DNA from: Sabethes cyaneus
Taxonomy: Eukaryota > Arthropoda > Insecta > Diptera > Culicidae
Direction of reading: 5' to 3'
Assembly: GCF_943734655.1 (NCBI RefSeq)
Contig: NC_071355.1
Coordinates: 196,043,939 to 196,107,938, forward strand
Length of the DNA stretch: 64,000 bases
Part shown: one piece after another, positions 20,595 to 32,933 of the stretch
Position numbering within the stretch: position 1 is the first letter of the stretch
How the letters are laid out: each line of letters opens with the position of its first letter
Notes under the pieces: generated by a model
What the model saw: the letters and a program-made list of their open reading frames with translations, nothing else
Told to the model about the DNA's origin: nothing
Database searches by the model: none
Made by a program: the position numbers and the translations under genes

Positions 20595-22580
20595 CTAGTC
20601 TAGAGGAGTTCCAGATAAGCTAGTGCATCTCATTTAGGCTCAGTACAAAGCGTTCTCGTGCAAGGTATTGCACAATGGCGTCTTGTGAGACAGGGCTGCA
20701 TATTATCACTGCTGCTGTTTATCTTCGTAATGGAAGAGAGTTGGAGCTATGGACAGTAGTCTTAATCGAGGATTGCCTTGGAATCCTCTAATGATGGAAC
20801 AGCTAAGCGACCTCAAGCAAAGAGCAAATGCTCCCATACGATTTAAATGGGAAAAGCAAAGCAAACTGTTTTATTCATACGGCCTATTGTCTTGCTCGCG
20901 CAACGCTGAATCGATGTGCAGAGTAGAGATGGTCGGGTTTCATATTTTCCAAGCCCGAACCCGACCCGGGCCCGAAAATTTTTTTGCTGTCAAACCCGGA
21001 CCCGACCCGAACCCGAATTTTTATTTTCTGTCAAACCCGAGCCCGACCCGAACCCGAAATTTTATCTTAAGTCAACCCCGAACCCGACCCGAACCCGGAT
21101 TTATTTTTTTCGTTAAGCCCGAACCCGACCCGAACCCGAATTTTTTTCGGCCAACTGAATTGAAAATTCTAAAAAATTAAAGTATACACTAGAATCGTTT
21201 CTTTTACTTTTCGCGGGAATATCTCTTAAGTTTTCTATGAAACCTGTAAAAAGCGAAAACAAAAATTTACATGAAAAATTATTTTGAAATGCTTGGATCT
21301 TGTTTCATTATGTTATACCGGTATCTAATAGCCGAAAGCTAGTTCTTAGTCTAAAGCACTAGCACCTTAGCTTAAAGGTAGCAAACATAAAAGGGATTGA
21401 TTGTAAGACTAAACATACCGACTTCACTCTACGAATATTTTTCGCGAGAAGACCAGAAAACCCGCGATTATCAATAGATTAGCGTTAATATTTTTTTCGA
21501 TAAAAAAAGAAATAGTAGAGGACCAAACTTTGCATTATGTTTTAAATATATTTTCTAATAAACGTAGCTAAACAGAATTGTGTTATAACGCCGTGAATAT
21601 GAACCAAAAAAGCAATGGGTCAAATGACTCCTTCACGGCAGAGCTGCCATAAATACAGATATTTGTGCATGCATAAATGAAGGTTTATGAAGTACTTAAA
21701 AATTCAGGAACATTAGTAGAGCCAGAAATCACAGCAACTGAAATAATTGATGGGTCCCAAATTTATGCACGCACAAATATCTGCATTTGTGGCAGCTCTG
21801 CTTCACGGTATGTTTAGTGTTAAAGACAGCTAAACTTACAACTATTCCGAGGCACGAAACTTTTTGGAAATCGGAATAGAAACCAATAATTTATGATAGC
21901 AGACAATTCTAGTCTTCTGTCAGTCCACCCAATCACTAGTTTGGGCATAGTTATGCCATGATTCAACTAACGAATTCTGGCGAATTCTGGAATATATAAC
22001 TTTTGGTCTAAACTCGATCTAAATCTGAAAACACTAAAGCATCTAAAAAACAATCAGTCCAGTGTAGCTGATATCTGAGTCATACTAAATATCATTGAAG
22101 TACTGCTTATTTTATTATGTTAAAATAATATTTTTACAAGAACTGAATGTGGAGATGGTTCGGTTTTTCATTACCCAAACCCGAAACCCGGACTTATTTT
22201 TTTCGCTAAGCCCGAACCCGACCCGAACCCGATTATTTTTTTTTTGCCAAACCCGAACCCGACCCGAACCCGACACCTGGTAAAAATGTCCAGTCCGAAC
22301 CCGACCCGAACCCGACGGGTTCGGGTTTTTTTCGGGTTTCGGGTCTGAAAACCCGAGACCCGACCATCTCTAGTGCAGAGTAAGTTAGATGAGCTCTCCG
22401 AGAGTTCCCATGCAGCAGTGCTCATAGTCATCGTAGCAAAAATTAAGTCTATGGTAGTAAACACGGGAAATCCCACCAGCTGATGACATCGACGATGGAG
22501 TTCCTCATTAGCAGGCTTGGCACGATCTCTTCGCTTCGTTTTCGCTCTTGATAACTGCATCTCAACCAAGCAGAATTTGA
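20595..22580 (+). mobile_element. RTE-type LINE fragment split by a hAT-like element
   Basis: 20595-20923 and 22381-22580 together read as the RT region of an RTE-type LINE. They match, in reverse orientation, the copy at 22850-23830 (GTGAGACAGGGCTGCATATT at 20688 is the RQGC motif; AAGTCTATGGTAGTAAACAC at 22445). The hAT-like element 20924-22372 interrupts it with a clean 8-bp duplication. Frameshifted relic. Confidence 0.7.
20924..22372. mobile_element. non-autonomous hAT element with CCCGAACCCGAC arrays
   Basis: 1,449-bp element with ends TAGAGATGGTCGGGTTTC and GACCCGACCATCTCTA, flanked by GTGCAGAG at 20916-20923 and 22373-22380. The duplication fits the hAT target pattern nTnnnnAn. Both subterminal regions carry arrays of CCCGAACCCGACCCGAAC separated by T-rich spacers (20951-21140 and 22180-22360). 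No transposase frame remains. Confidence 0.85.
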
Positions 22581-22858
22581 AAAAGTGATGAGTGGGGCAT
22601 TTGTAGAATTAGTTATTATCTGCTATATTGGTGAAGTAAGTAAAGCTATGTCTTTTGTATTTATGGCGTTATAAAGCTGCTGTTAGTAGCAAAAAGAGCG
22701 CTCTTTTTGCTACCAAAGGCATTGCAACCCTATAACGCCGTGAATATAAAAGATAAAATATTACTTTCTTCACCACTATTGTAGACACTTATTTGCTCTA
22801 CAAAAGCTCCATACACCACTTTTTCAAATTCTGCTTGGTTGAGATGCAGTTATGAAAA
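22552..22858. repeat. palindrome joining two opposed LINE copies
   Basis: GCAGAATTTGAAAAAGTG near 22570 is inverted as CACTTTTTCAAATTCTGC near 22820. Inner arms TGGTGAAGTAAGTAA and TTACTTTCTTCACCA lead to the centre GCAAAAAGAGCGCTCTTTTTGC-like hairpin at about 22689. The palindrome extends into the flanking LINE copies, so it looks like an inverted duplication or a MITE at their junction. Confidence 0.55.
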
Positions 22859-23830
22859 GAGCAAAATCGAAGCGAAAAGAGCATACCAAACCTGCTTATT
22901 GGATGTTGTCCCGCTACTGAAGTTGATAGGATTATCAGTGTTCACTACCATAGACTTAGTTTTAGCTACATTGACTGTGATACTTGCTGCCTGGGAGCTC
23001 TCGGAGAAGTAATCTAACTTGCTCTGCACATCGTTTCGGCGTTGTGTGAGCAAGACAATGTCGTCGGATAGGTCGAGGTCATTTAGCTGCTCCATTGTTA
23101 GATTTGGTCTACTGCCAGTCGCTCCTACTAATATCTCATCCATAACGACGAGAAACAGCAGCGGTGATAAAATGCAGCTATGTCACACACCAACAGTAAC
23201 CTCTATAGGGTCGTACAAAACACCATTATGTAACACCTTGCACGAGAACGCCTCGTACTGAGTCTCGATGAGATGGACTAGCTTATCTGGAACTCCTCTA
23301 CGCCTAAGTGAGACCCAGATGTTTTCGTGGTTAAAACGGTCGAACGCCTTTTCGAAGTCAACGAACATCATCAGTAGAGAGTCCTGGTATTCGTTGATCT
23401 GCTCCGATATAATGCGTAGCGTTGTGATATGGTCTACTCATGATCGGCCAGCACGGAACCCATCTTGGCTGCCGCCGTAGAGTAGCGTCAATCTTCTCCT
23501 GGATCCAATTGAGGATTACCTTAGCGAGTACTTTGGGAGTAATATAGAGCAACGTGATGGCACGCCAGCTACCGCATTCAGTTAGGTAACCTTTTTCAAG
23601 GACTCTGACCAATATGCCCTGCATCCAGGCCACCGGAAAAGTTGCGGTTTTCCATATATTGCTAAAAAGCTGATGCATCATCTGGGCTGACAAAGATGGG
23701 TCAGCTTTGAGCATCTTGGCCGAAATACAGTCTATATCTGGTGCTCTATTGGATTTCATACTCTTGATGGCTGCTTCAATTTCATCCAGCGTCGGCGCTT
23801 CCGAATTGACGCGATTAATTCACAGGAAGG
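22850..23830 (-). mobile_element. RTE-type LINE fragment, reverse transcriptase
   Basis: From 23800 down the minus strand encodes NRAPDIDCISAKMLKA, GSWRAITLLYITPKVLAKV, MMFVDFEKAFDRFNHENIW, MDEILVGATG and LDLSDDIVLL. This is the RT fingers-to-palm order, with DFEKAFD as the first catalytic block and SDD in place of the usual ADD. Several frameshifts and stops are present. Assigned to RTE from the FVDFEKAFD and MDEIL style; inactive. Confidence 0.8.
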
Positions 23831-23979
23831 CCAGGGGTGCCTTTGTAGGTATGTGAAATAACTGGTGCTCAAATCAGATCACCAGATCAACTACATACGA
23901 ATATCATAATTTTCAACTCAAGCGTTATATCCGTATTACTGAACGCATGTGAAATGGGGTGCGTCTCGGTGAAGACAAC

Positions 23980-24400
23980 GCAAAAACGTTAAGTACCTAT
24001 TCATGAATTGACCTGCGTCTGTGAAATATCAAGCGTGCTTGATGGCCTGACAATTGGATATCCGACGAGGAACTCCATCGTCGATTAACGGCCGATAGTA
24101 ACAGGACTGGTAAACGGCTGGGTAATGCGTGCCATCGGTGCTTTGCGCACTGGGCAGAAAATAGTCCCCACAGTGGTCCAAAGCCTCTTACCCAGCAACT
24201 CCTACCCATACCTCCTCGTGGTACAGGCCGGGATACGAGCAACCCGGTAGAGATCGGGTAACCAACCCCGGTGGAAGCCAAGGTCGTATGCTGACAGGGG
24301 AGGAGGGCTCCTTCGAGCTACGTTGGCCCTCCGGCGATACTGTGGGGTTGGTTGCGGGCTTTGCAAGCCTGAACCACTAAAAAATCAAAGCAATGGACTC
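23980..24400. other. GC-rich dispersed-repeat-like segment, unassigned
   Basis: Distinctly GC-rich block with GGTAACCAACCCCGGTGG and GGGAGGAGGGCTCCTTCGAG. It follows the LINE copy and may be a retroelement 5' untranslated region. A 94-codon minus-strand frame here has no recognisable domain. Confidence 0.3.
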
Positions 24401-24503
24401 CGTAAGTAATAATAACTTTAATCGGAAAAAGTTTAAAAGCTGCTTAGCATTCTATGCAGCGAACTCAAGACAACTTTAAAGTTCAGTAAAGTAAAACCCC
24501 TTA

Positions 24504-24745
24504 TAGCGAATTCATAAATTAACCTGGCTAAGGTCGATTAGCACTCAGTCTTAATCGAAGTGCTGTCAAAGCGTTCATAAATTAACCGAGATTGCATCTC
24601 GGTTAAACTGCCAGCATTCAGTTTGAAACGCAGGTTAAAACTGTCTAGCATTACGGTTTACGGGTCGATCTGTCAAACTGCCCGTATCGTTCATGAATTT
24701 CGGGTTCGAGTTACCACGAACCCAGGTTAATTTATGAATTCGCTA
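24504..24745. mobile_element. MITE with TTA target duplication (PIF/Harbinger-like)
   Basis: 242-bp element with ends TAGCGAATTCATAAATTAACC and GGTTAATTTATGAATTCGCTA, flanked by TTA at 24501-24503 and 24746-24748. Close relative of 1936-2153, but with better-preserved right end. Confidence 0.8.
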
Positions 24746-25231
24746 TTAGTTACTTTCAAGTTGCATGTTGAACTTTCAAATTGCTACAAATATCAACGAT
24801 ACTTTATTGAGAATGAAGTTCGGATTACAAATGTAGTGTCTGGTTGTTCAGCAAGAAAGTTCTGCGGAACTAAATTTGAACCAAATATGAACTTCCAAGT
24901 TCGTTCCTTAAGTGAAATTCGAACTTTTGGTTACTTGGGCACTTCTTGTAAGTCCAATGTATATATTTTCCGTGTTTAATCTAACGCAAAAAATATATTA
25001 CAGTTTGAGCATTACCGAAAAATAATCGGTTGCTACAAAACACTGGTTCATATCCGAGCAACACTAAACAAAAGAACTTTGAATTAACCATTGTTTATTT
25101 AAAGTAACTTTAATTGAATTAACAATTCTACTAAAAATGCAGAACAAAAAAATTATTAGTTAACAATGACACAAGCGCAACTTTACTACCTCACAACATC
25201 ATACAATACCACCAGATAGTGGCTGCCACAG

Positions 25232-26313
25232 TGTAAGTATGAGAAAGCTCACACTGCCCTGCTGGCTCGCTCTATCTTCTCAGGGTCGTAGCGTGTTCGG
25301 GGGACTCAGCACATTCGACTACTTACCGTCACAATCAAGCAAAGCGGAACAACGAAAGAAAGTTCAGGAGGAAAAGGGATCGGCTCTTTGAACTTAAAAC
25401 TATTATTACATTTTAACTATTTATTCATCCGGGTTTAAAGTTCACTAATCACGTTGCGGTACCGATCACGAACACGACGCGTTGGGGCCCATCGATGACA
25501 TGCAGGAAACGACGAAAGAGAGAATGTACATACCTCGACCGCTTCACGGTCGAATAGCTGAGGTCGGGCACGATGACATATACAGGCGAATGCACGAAAT
25601 GTAGGCTCTTAGTTTCCACCGATTTCCAAGAAAAACGTCCAGAACATGTAGCAAGGCCTTACGATATTCCGCCGTACAAAAAAGATAACGTTGCTCTGTC
25701 CTCTGCTGTCCAGTGTGGGTAGCGCGGCCTTAAAACGTTCCTGGTAACACCCGTGGTAGAATCGGGTCAGTTTCACCACGCACTACTGTTTCCAAGCATT
25801 GCCGCACGACAAGTCAAACCTTTTTACGTTGGTTTAGGAGCTTAAGCCGTATTATAGATGTTCACTTTAATCAGAAGGCAAATCGCGACTTCAGACTGGT
25901 CACGCCATTTGGCGGTACTAGATTCCGTGTACTCTACCATACGGTTCGAGCTCGACTACTAAACTTCTTTTAGGCCTTTCCACAATCGACCTTCCTTCAT
26001 CCTCTATCTCTCTCGCCGACTATCTCCCTTCTTTCTTCACTAACCGGATCCAGTGGGTGCGTTTGGAGTTACCCGAACCGGTTAAGAGTTCCCAGGGTTG
26101 TGTCAAGATCAAACGGTTTAGTTAGTGAAATGGCTTAAAACTATGTTAAACAAAAATTAACAAAATTTTAACAACAAAAATTTTAACAAACTAACAACAA
26201 TGTATAATAGCCGATAAACAAACAAAACAAAATATTTACAAACTTACGAACTAAAGACGCTAAACTGAACAAACTTTCCATTGTGCCGATCGATTTGAAA
26301 ATGATCGGTAACA
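25232..26313 (-). repeat. LTR (3' LTR of minus-strand element)
   Basis: 1,082 bp from TGTAAGTATGAG to GGTAACA. It differs from 29253-30334 at about 25550 (C versus T) and 25720 (G versus T). Open frames in it are not element proteins. Confidence 0.88.
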
Positions 26314-27762
26314 ATCTTCCCCAGGCCGGTGAAGAAAAATTATGGTAATAATTTTTCGTCTATTTCTAAACTATTTTTACATAAATACTTCGGTTTGACT
26401 CGCTGACGTAGCACGACTGGACCATTTATTTTTAATACCACCTGTTGCTCACTTCAAAACTCCTCTCGAATCCGTGAATTGTCCTGCCTTCGCGTGGATT
26501 AATATTTAATCTCTACGTATTGTTGCAAAATCTTTCTCCTTACCATTCTTCCTTCTTTATCTCTAATGGGAAAATATTCTATTTTACTCCCATATTCATT
26601 TAATTTTACTCCTTTGCATTACGCTAAGGAAACCTATATTCATCTATTTCTTCATTTATTCTAATTCTTTCATACATTTCATTCAATGGACATGTCCTCC
26701 CAATTCATTCATTCCCCCTATCTTTCATTCATTCCTGTTTGTACTTTCTTTATTCCTAATATTCCTTTTATCCTAACTTTAGTGACAATACATGGTTTCT
26801 GTCACTAAAAGTATTTCCATTTCTGGCAAGGCTTTTATTTTCCGCCTTGTTTATTTGCTTGATTGATAAAGTTGATCTAGTCACTCCAGAAACTGCTTTC
26901 GGGGTCATAAGGCATCAACGTCGATTCAACAACTCCGCGCTATTTTGAGGGTTACTTTCTGATACTGGAAGTCCCTGTACTGACCTTCATCGTCGCAAGA
27001 CTCTGGTCTCCAGCGAAAGTATTCTTCTTGAGTGATCTAGGCCACCCATCAATTCAAGACATTAAATTTAATTATTTTACTTCAACCGATTTGAACCCTG
27101 GTTTCCAACGGTGAGTATAATTTTTTCGTGCCCCTCGAATTTCGAACATAAAGTCGAAATGCGAACCGGTTATTTCGGGCAATGATTCGACAGCTGTCAA
27201 TTATTTCTGTCAATCAGATTCTTGCTCTTCAAGCTAAGTGACTCGTGCACATTATTTTCCTTAATAATATCATTAATTGCTCTGCTTTCAATTACTCAAA
27301 TTTAGTTAGCAAACATAATCGACAAATGGGCAGACTATTTCACGGAGAATTCCGGTGGTGGCAACGGTCTAACGGGCGGGACAGGCATAATTTCGGCATT
27401 CTATTTCTTCCCCGCTGGCAGATGCAGGAGATAGATCCGATAATTTATAACCCCATTCTTATCATTTCTTCCAAGTCGCTCTATCATCGGAGTTGATATT
27501 TTATATTCGACGACCTGAAGTGAAGTAAGTTCAAAATTTAGCGTAACAATGTTTTCAACATAATACTACAAAGGGTAACATATCAGCTGGGGTGGGCTAT
27601 GGGCCACCCTTCCAGGTTCTTCACCTGTACGTTTTGGCAGTGAATTCTACCAATAGTTTCGTCACCTAATTCTAGCTAGCGTTTTTCGAAATTCTAGCGG
27701 ATTGATTTGTAGCGGAATTAGTACGAGTTTAATCCTCCTTTTTCAGAGAGAACTATCAACTT
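26314..27762. other. LTR element interior without coding sequence
   Basis: AT-rich, T-rich segment between the protease relic and the 3' LTR, where pol would be expected. No RT, RNase H or integrase motif is visible in any frame; it looks replaced or deleted. Confidence 0.5.
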
Positions 27763-28092
27763 TCATTCGAATTTATAATCACCTGGGTGATTTGAAACAG
27801 ATGTAAATTTGTATAGGGCGCCATCGAATGGTTGATATTTCACCAATTTTTCCCGAATGTTGCCATCGGCAGATCTTAGCTCTAATCTATCCTGAAGTGG
27901 TTTAATGTTATAGTGATCTAAGTGTTGAAATAGACCCTTGCTCATACGAGTACGATTGCTATCAGAATCTAGCAACCGTTTAATTTTAAAATTGTTTACT
28001 TGGACCCATACATATGATCGATTATCGTTGCGGTCCGGAAAAATAATCTCTAATCTTTGAGGCGATTGAGTGGAATACATTGTCGAATCCAA
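27763..28092 (-). pseudogene. retropepsin-like protease fragment
   Basis: Minus-strand frame with YVWVQVNNFKIKRLLDSDSN followed by RTRMSKGLFQHL and, later, LELRSADGNIREKL. The pattern hydrophobic-LLDS.S-x-T matches the retroviral aspartic protease active site, with Asp-Ser-Asp where Asp-Ser-Gly is expected. That change probably inactivates it. Confidence 0.6.
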
Positions 28093-28178
28093 TAGACTCC
28101 ACTTTAGTGCCTCTGAATGAATTTGTGAATATTTTAGTCAGATTTCTCTGATGACCAGCGATTTTCGTACCTAGTTTT

Positions 28179-29000
28179 CTAGTTTTTTCGAAAGTAAGGA
28201 AAGTTGTGGAAATCGAATTCTTTTAAGCCACACACGAAGCAAATTGGGCCTTTAAGTGTTCGGTATTGTTCCACCTGGTGGTTAGGTGAGCGAAAATTAA
28301 CACAGATGTCGGCTGCAGATGGATTCAAATCAGTGAAAAGAAAATCATTTTTCCCCTGCGGTACTGATAACGTTCGATGACCCGTCGTTACCATCGGACG
28401 CGATTTGAACTGGCTCTCCCTTGATTTCCCAGCGTGATGGTAAGCAATACCGGTCTGAAATCAGATTGTGTAAACTCACTACGTCCTTGATTGTGAATAT
28501 TCATTGATTGCCAAGGAAGAGACAAGGAAACGAGGATTTGTTGGACGAAATTTATCTGTCCAGTAACCGTATTCGGTCGGTAGCAATAGTTATTTTGCTG
28601 ATCATTACTGAGGGTAATTTGAGTCGGTCTGAGATCCATGGCTTTCAGAAGTTGGAAAAAGAAGTTCGCTCCCACCTGAGTAGTCAGTAATGGCAAGCCT
28701 ATCCAACGATTAACTATGGTGGATTTATTCTCTAGTAGATTGTAGCTAGCACCGTTGGCTATCGGTGTGCTTTTATTTGGCTGGACTGTGGGAGTGGTAA
28801 TCGGTCACTGTAGCTGTAACTCACGATCTAAATCATCTACATCAAGAAAATCTACACGCATTTCAAAATATTCTCCATTGTATAATTATTTTCTATAGCC
28901 GTAGCCATTGTTAAGAATTCTTTTGTTCTCCAACTTCCACGTGTACAACTAATTCAGAAAAGAATGGTAAGAATTGCTGCAAATTCTGTGCTGCATAAAC
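28179..29000 (-). pseudogene. gag-like fragment with decayed zinc knuckle
   Basis: Residues ICFVCGLKEFDFHNFPYF at the C-terminal end have the spacing of a CCHC knuckle with the last Cys replaced by Tyr. Upstream frames (28388-28696) are glutamine- and asparagine-rich as in Gag. Frameshifts separate the pieces. Confidence 0.5.
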
Positions 29001-29252
29001 CTAAAATTATCGCGTTTTTCGAGCTAGCATTACAATTCACGGATTCAATTTGATCATGCGTCGTTTGCAACAGATACGGTTATCGCGTTTTCACTTGATT
29101 CTAACAATCGGCCACGTGCAAGACCATCAAAGGAAGTATTCATGCAAAGAACAATCGAGACAAGTACCGACCTGTACTCGAGTCTCCCCGAAACACGGCA
29201 AAAATATTCAAATCAAGGATTTGGATATTTTTATTTTACGCGGATCGCCAAT

Positions 29253-30334
29253 TGTAAGTATGAGAAAGCTCACACTGCCCTGCTGGCTCGCTCTATCTTC
29301 TCAGGGTCGTAGCGTGTTCGGGGGACTCAGCACATTCGACTACTTACCGTCACAATCAAGCAAAGCGGAACAACGAAAGAAAGTTCAGGAGGAAAAGGGA
29401 TCGGCTCTTTGAACTTAAAACTATTATTACATTTTAACTATTTATTCATCCGGGTTTAAAGTTCACTAATCACGTTGCGGTACCGATCACGAACACGACG
29501 CGTTGGGGCCCATCGATGACATGCAGGAAACGACGAAAGAGAGAATGTACATACCTCGACTGCTTCACGGTCGAATAGCTGAGGTCGGGCACGATGACAT
29601 ATACAGGCGAATGCACGAAATGTAGGCTCTTAGTTTCCACCGATTTCCAAGAAAAACGTCCAGAACATGTAGCAAGGCCTTACGATATTCCGCCGTACAA
29701 AAAAGATAACGTTGCTCTGTCCTCTGCTGTCCAGTGTGGGTATCGCGGCCTTAAAACGTTCCTGGTAACACCCGTGGTAGAATCGGGTCAGTTTCACCAC
29801 GCACTACTGTTTCCAAGCATTGCCGCACGACAAGTCAAACCTTTTTACGTTGGTTTAGGAGCTTAAGCCGTATTATAGATGTTCACTTTAATCAGAAGGC
29901 AAATCGCGACTTCAGACTGGTCACGCCATTTGGCGGTACTAGATTCCGTGTACTCTACCATACGGTTCGAGCTCGACTACTAAACTTCTTTTAGGCCTTT
30001 CCACAATCGACCTTCCTTCATCCTCTATCTCTCTCGCCGACTATCTCCCTTCTTTCTTCACTAACCGGATCCAGTGGGTGCGTTTGGAGTTACCCGAACC
30101 GGTTAAGAGTTCCCAGGGTTGTGTCAAGATCAAACGGTTTAGTTAGTGAAATGGCTTAAAACTATGTTAAACAAAAATTAACAAAATTTTAACAACAAAA
30201 ATTTTAACAAACTAACAACAATGTATAATAGCCGATAAACAAACAAAACAAAATATTTACAAACTTACGAACTAAAGACGCTAAACTGAACAAACTTTCC
30301 ATTGTGCCGATCGATTTGAAAATGATCGGTAACA
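29253..30334 (-). repeat. LTR (5' LTR of minus-strand element)
   Basis: 1,082 bp, same ends as 25232-26313. Followed on its outer side by the duplicated ACAG. Confidence 0.88.
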
Positions 30335-30338
30335 ACAG

Positions 30339-32400
30339 TCATATTTGTCCACTTCTGAATCAACCCTAAACTCTAACTAATCTAATCATTGGAATAACTG
30401 GTAGTCCGCTATTGTGAAACGGCAGGAAATGATGATAGCATTGCATCGCGCGAATGACTAAAAGTCCGCGGCCGGCGGCGGTGGCGGTGTCTTCGAGAAA
30501 AGACAGTTCGAGCTCTATCAGCGTCATTCAAGGTTAATTCCTTGCCTTCACAGTGCATACAGACACACACACACCGTTCCGATTAAAATGCCGGTATCAT
30601 CGCTCAGGTTCATGTTCAATAACGCACGACTGGCACGCATATAACCCTTTAGGGCCCAACTGTGCGGAAAACAAAAATATTCGTGAAACAGCTTAGATTA
30701 ATTCAGTTAGAGGTATTTTCTAATTTAAATACCGAAAAACATGGAAACGAATGGGCCAAAAAGTCGTGAATGTCACCAGATACTGGCGCGGAAATTACCA
30801 TCTGCGTTAGTAATTCAGCTCGATATTTTTTGAATCTCGCGGCGAAGGTTCGACATTAGATATGCTAATGGTTGATATGAATCGGTGAATGCAGTCATAG
30901 AAGTCATTTATAAACGCTGATATGCGGTTTGTAATAAGATTATCATTTTTAATTAAATAATCTCTAGTCAGATTAATTTTTGCAATTGATTATGATGATG
31001 TTACAAATAAAATTATATTGAACATGCTCTTTTCAATAACTTTTTGTATTTGCAATTGGTACCTACAGATCGGTGGGTTTATACTTCAACTTTTTGCATT
31101 CGCAGATTTTTACAAATCTGGTTTCGTTGGCTGGATGCCATAAATTCTCCGAAGGAATGCTTTGGCTCATTATATAAATGCGACGACGAACTGATTCATG
31201 TACCTTTTTGCTTTAGGTGGCTGTAATCCTAAAAGCACTCTTCTTCGTGTATCGTTTATCTTCACTAACCTGTTGTCACTTCTTATCAGAAAGGTGGGTG
31301 CATCTCGCCGAACTTGGCACTAAGATTTTGGCCAACGCAATCAGCTGCCCCATAAATATTCCAACCCCGTAGGTGCCGATTATGTAAAAATATTGCACTT
31401 ACGGTACAGGTAATGTCAGAAAATCAATTAAAACCAGCGTCCGCGTGTCCGCGTCCTCACCGCCGTCGCCCACGGCTAGTGACCACCAGTGGACGTCGCT
31501 CCATCGATTGACGATTTGAGGCCATTCCGGATAGTTGTTTTCAGCGGCAGTGAAGAAGTGTCATTTCATCTTCTGCCCGATTGCAGACGTTTTTTCACTT
31601 CTGTGCAGCATCAGCGTCTCCACTGTGTTTCGTTTGCATACGCTTTTATAATGTAGGTATAAAACATGGGCAAAATTTACGTAGGAGCATTTAAACAAGT
31701 AGACAGAATCACGCTCTCAACGGTGTATAGTCGCAATAATCACAAATATCGCGCTGCAATCAAAGTGTCAAATTAAGAATGCGTTTACCCGACGTGTCCA
31801 GTGTTGGCGTAATTCAGTTAACGTTTGTTTTGTTAGTCTTATTCAACGTCGAAAGTACCGAATGACAGCATGCGCGACCGGGTCGCGATGGGCAGCGTTT
31901 ACATGGAATGCATTCTGTATGGTCATGTTCATTATAACACACCGCTAAGGAATCCGATGAATTTCAACAGTATCGTGCCGAGGAAACCATGTCCACGATG
32001 TAGATACTGCCATAATTTGATGTTGAAAGTGAGCATTCTTGTGGCACGCAAATCGTTCGGGAGCAGGATCCCTGCTCGATCCCCCACGGGCTGGCGTTTG
32101 CCCGGGTGTCATAATTCATACCAATCGCCCTTGGGATTCGGACCGACCAGTGCAAGCAAGAAGTTGAAGTTGACGCATGTATAAAATTTATCTGACACGC
32201 GATCGTCACGTCCCGAACGTCCTCCGGTAAATGGCTCATAAGAAGACGTGAGATGCTCTACAAGTATTTTGAATCCCGGTGAGATAATTTCATGTTATTC
32301 ATCCAGTATTATTTATTCGATAGTTCGTTACTATGGTCGGTACGACGCTGTACACCCTAGCTGGCTTTTAGGATTAGATGTCTGATTAGGCCATTACAAA
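30339..32400. other. unassigned unique sequence
   Basis: No repeats recognised. It includes a short CGGCGG-rich patch (30468-30490), a CA microsatellite of about six units at 30566, and a TATA-like TATAAAA at 31658-31664 about 120 bp ahead of a tiny ORF. It could be the 5' region of a gene that continues outside reach. Confidence 0.35.
31779..31865 (+). CDS. candidate 28-residue signal-peptide-like ORF
   Basis: ATG to TGA encodes MRLPDVSSVGVIQLTFVLL followed by VLFNVESTE: a basic N-terminus, a hydrophobic core of about 12 residues and a polar end, as in a signal peptide. A TATAAAA lies about 120 bp upstream. No clear splice donor lets it extend. It may be the first exon of a secreted protein or chance. 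Confidence 0.2.
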   Translation: MRLPDVSSVGVIQLTFVLLVLFNVESTE

Positions 32401-32933
32401 TATTTTATAAAGTTTTTGCCCTTCCCCCTTCCGCTATTGGGTAACTGAAGGGGGTGTAAAAAGCAGTTTTTTTTTGCGTTTGAAGCGTTTTTTTATTTAA
32501 AGTTTTAACGTCAAAACCAAATCTATTCTTGCTTCTCATATATACGATATTGTTTTTCATGCAAAAACCTACAAAACGAAAAACAAAATCGAAGGAAAAC
32601 ATTTTTTTTGCCGAAATTCCATTGTTTGAAATTTTATTTCTGTTTCGTGTTTGTTAGAAGCGTTAATACTTCGTACACTCATTTATCGAGCTCTTTAGGT
32701 CGTAAAGCCCACAAAGAATTGAGGTTATGAAAACATTAGGAGGAGTGCGTCACTTGATCATAAGGTAGTTTTATAGCGATCATCAGAAAGTTCTGGTAGA
32801 AATCATAGTTTTATTAGCGGTTTATGAAATTGGTCATTAAAACCACTATAGGAACGTAATAAGACTTAGAATTGTTACCTGGGCATAGCTCGTTGTGCTG
32901 TATTTTACTCAGCTGAAACGAATGTTACCAGAA

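Larger units (their letters stand above)
25232..30334 (-). mobile_element. non-autonomous LTR retrotransposon, recently inserted
   Basis: Two 1,082-bp direct repeats (25232-26313 and 29253-30334) flank 2.94 kb. The target duplication is ACAG (25228-25231, 30335-30338). LTRs run TG to CA. Read on the minus strand, a TGGCG primer-site-like sequence follows the 5' LTR, and a purine-rich GGGGAAGAT precedes the 3' LTR. The interior has degenerate gag and protease pieces (27763-29000) and no reverse transcriptase or integrase. A 4-bp duplication and a Gag-to-protease order suit Gypsy or Pao. The LTRs differ at only about two sites by eye, so insertion was recent and used proteins from elsewhere. 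Confidence 0.88.

Noticed and set aside
24300..24360. Ribosomal RNA-like GC-rich patch
   Set aside because: GC-rich but without any rRNA core motif; more likely retroelement-derived.
25220..26330. Plus-strand frames inside the LTR as host genes
   Set aside because: The same frames occur in the second LTR, so they belong to the repeat; the element is coded on the minus strand.
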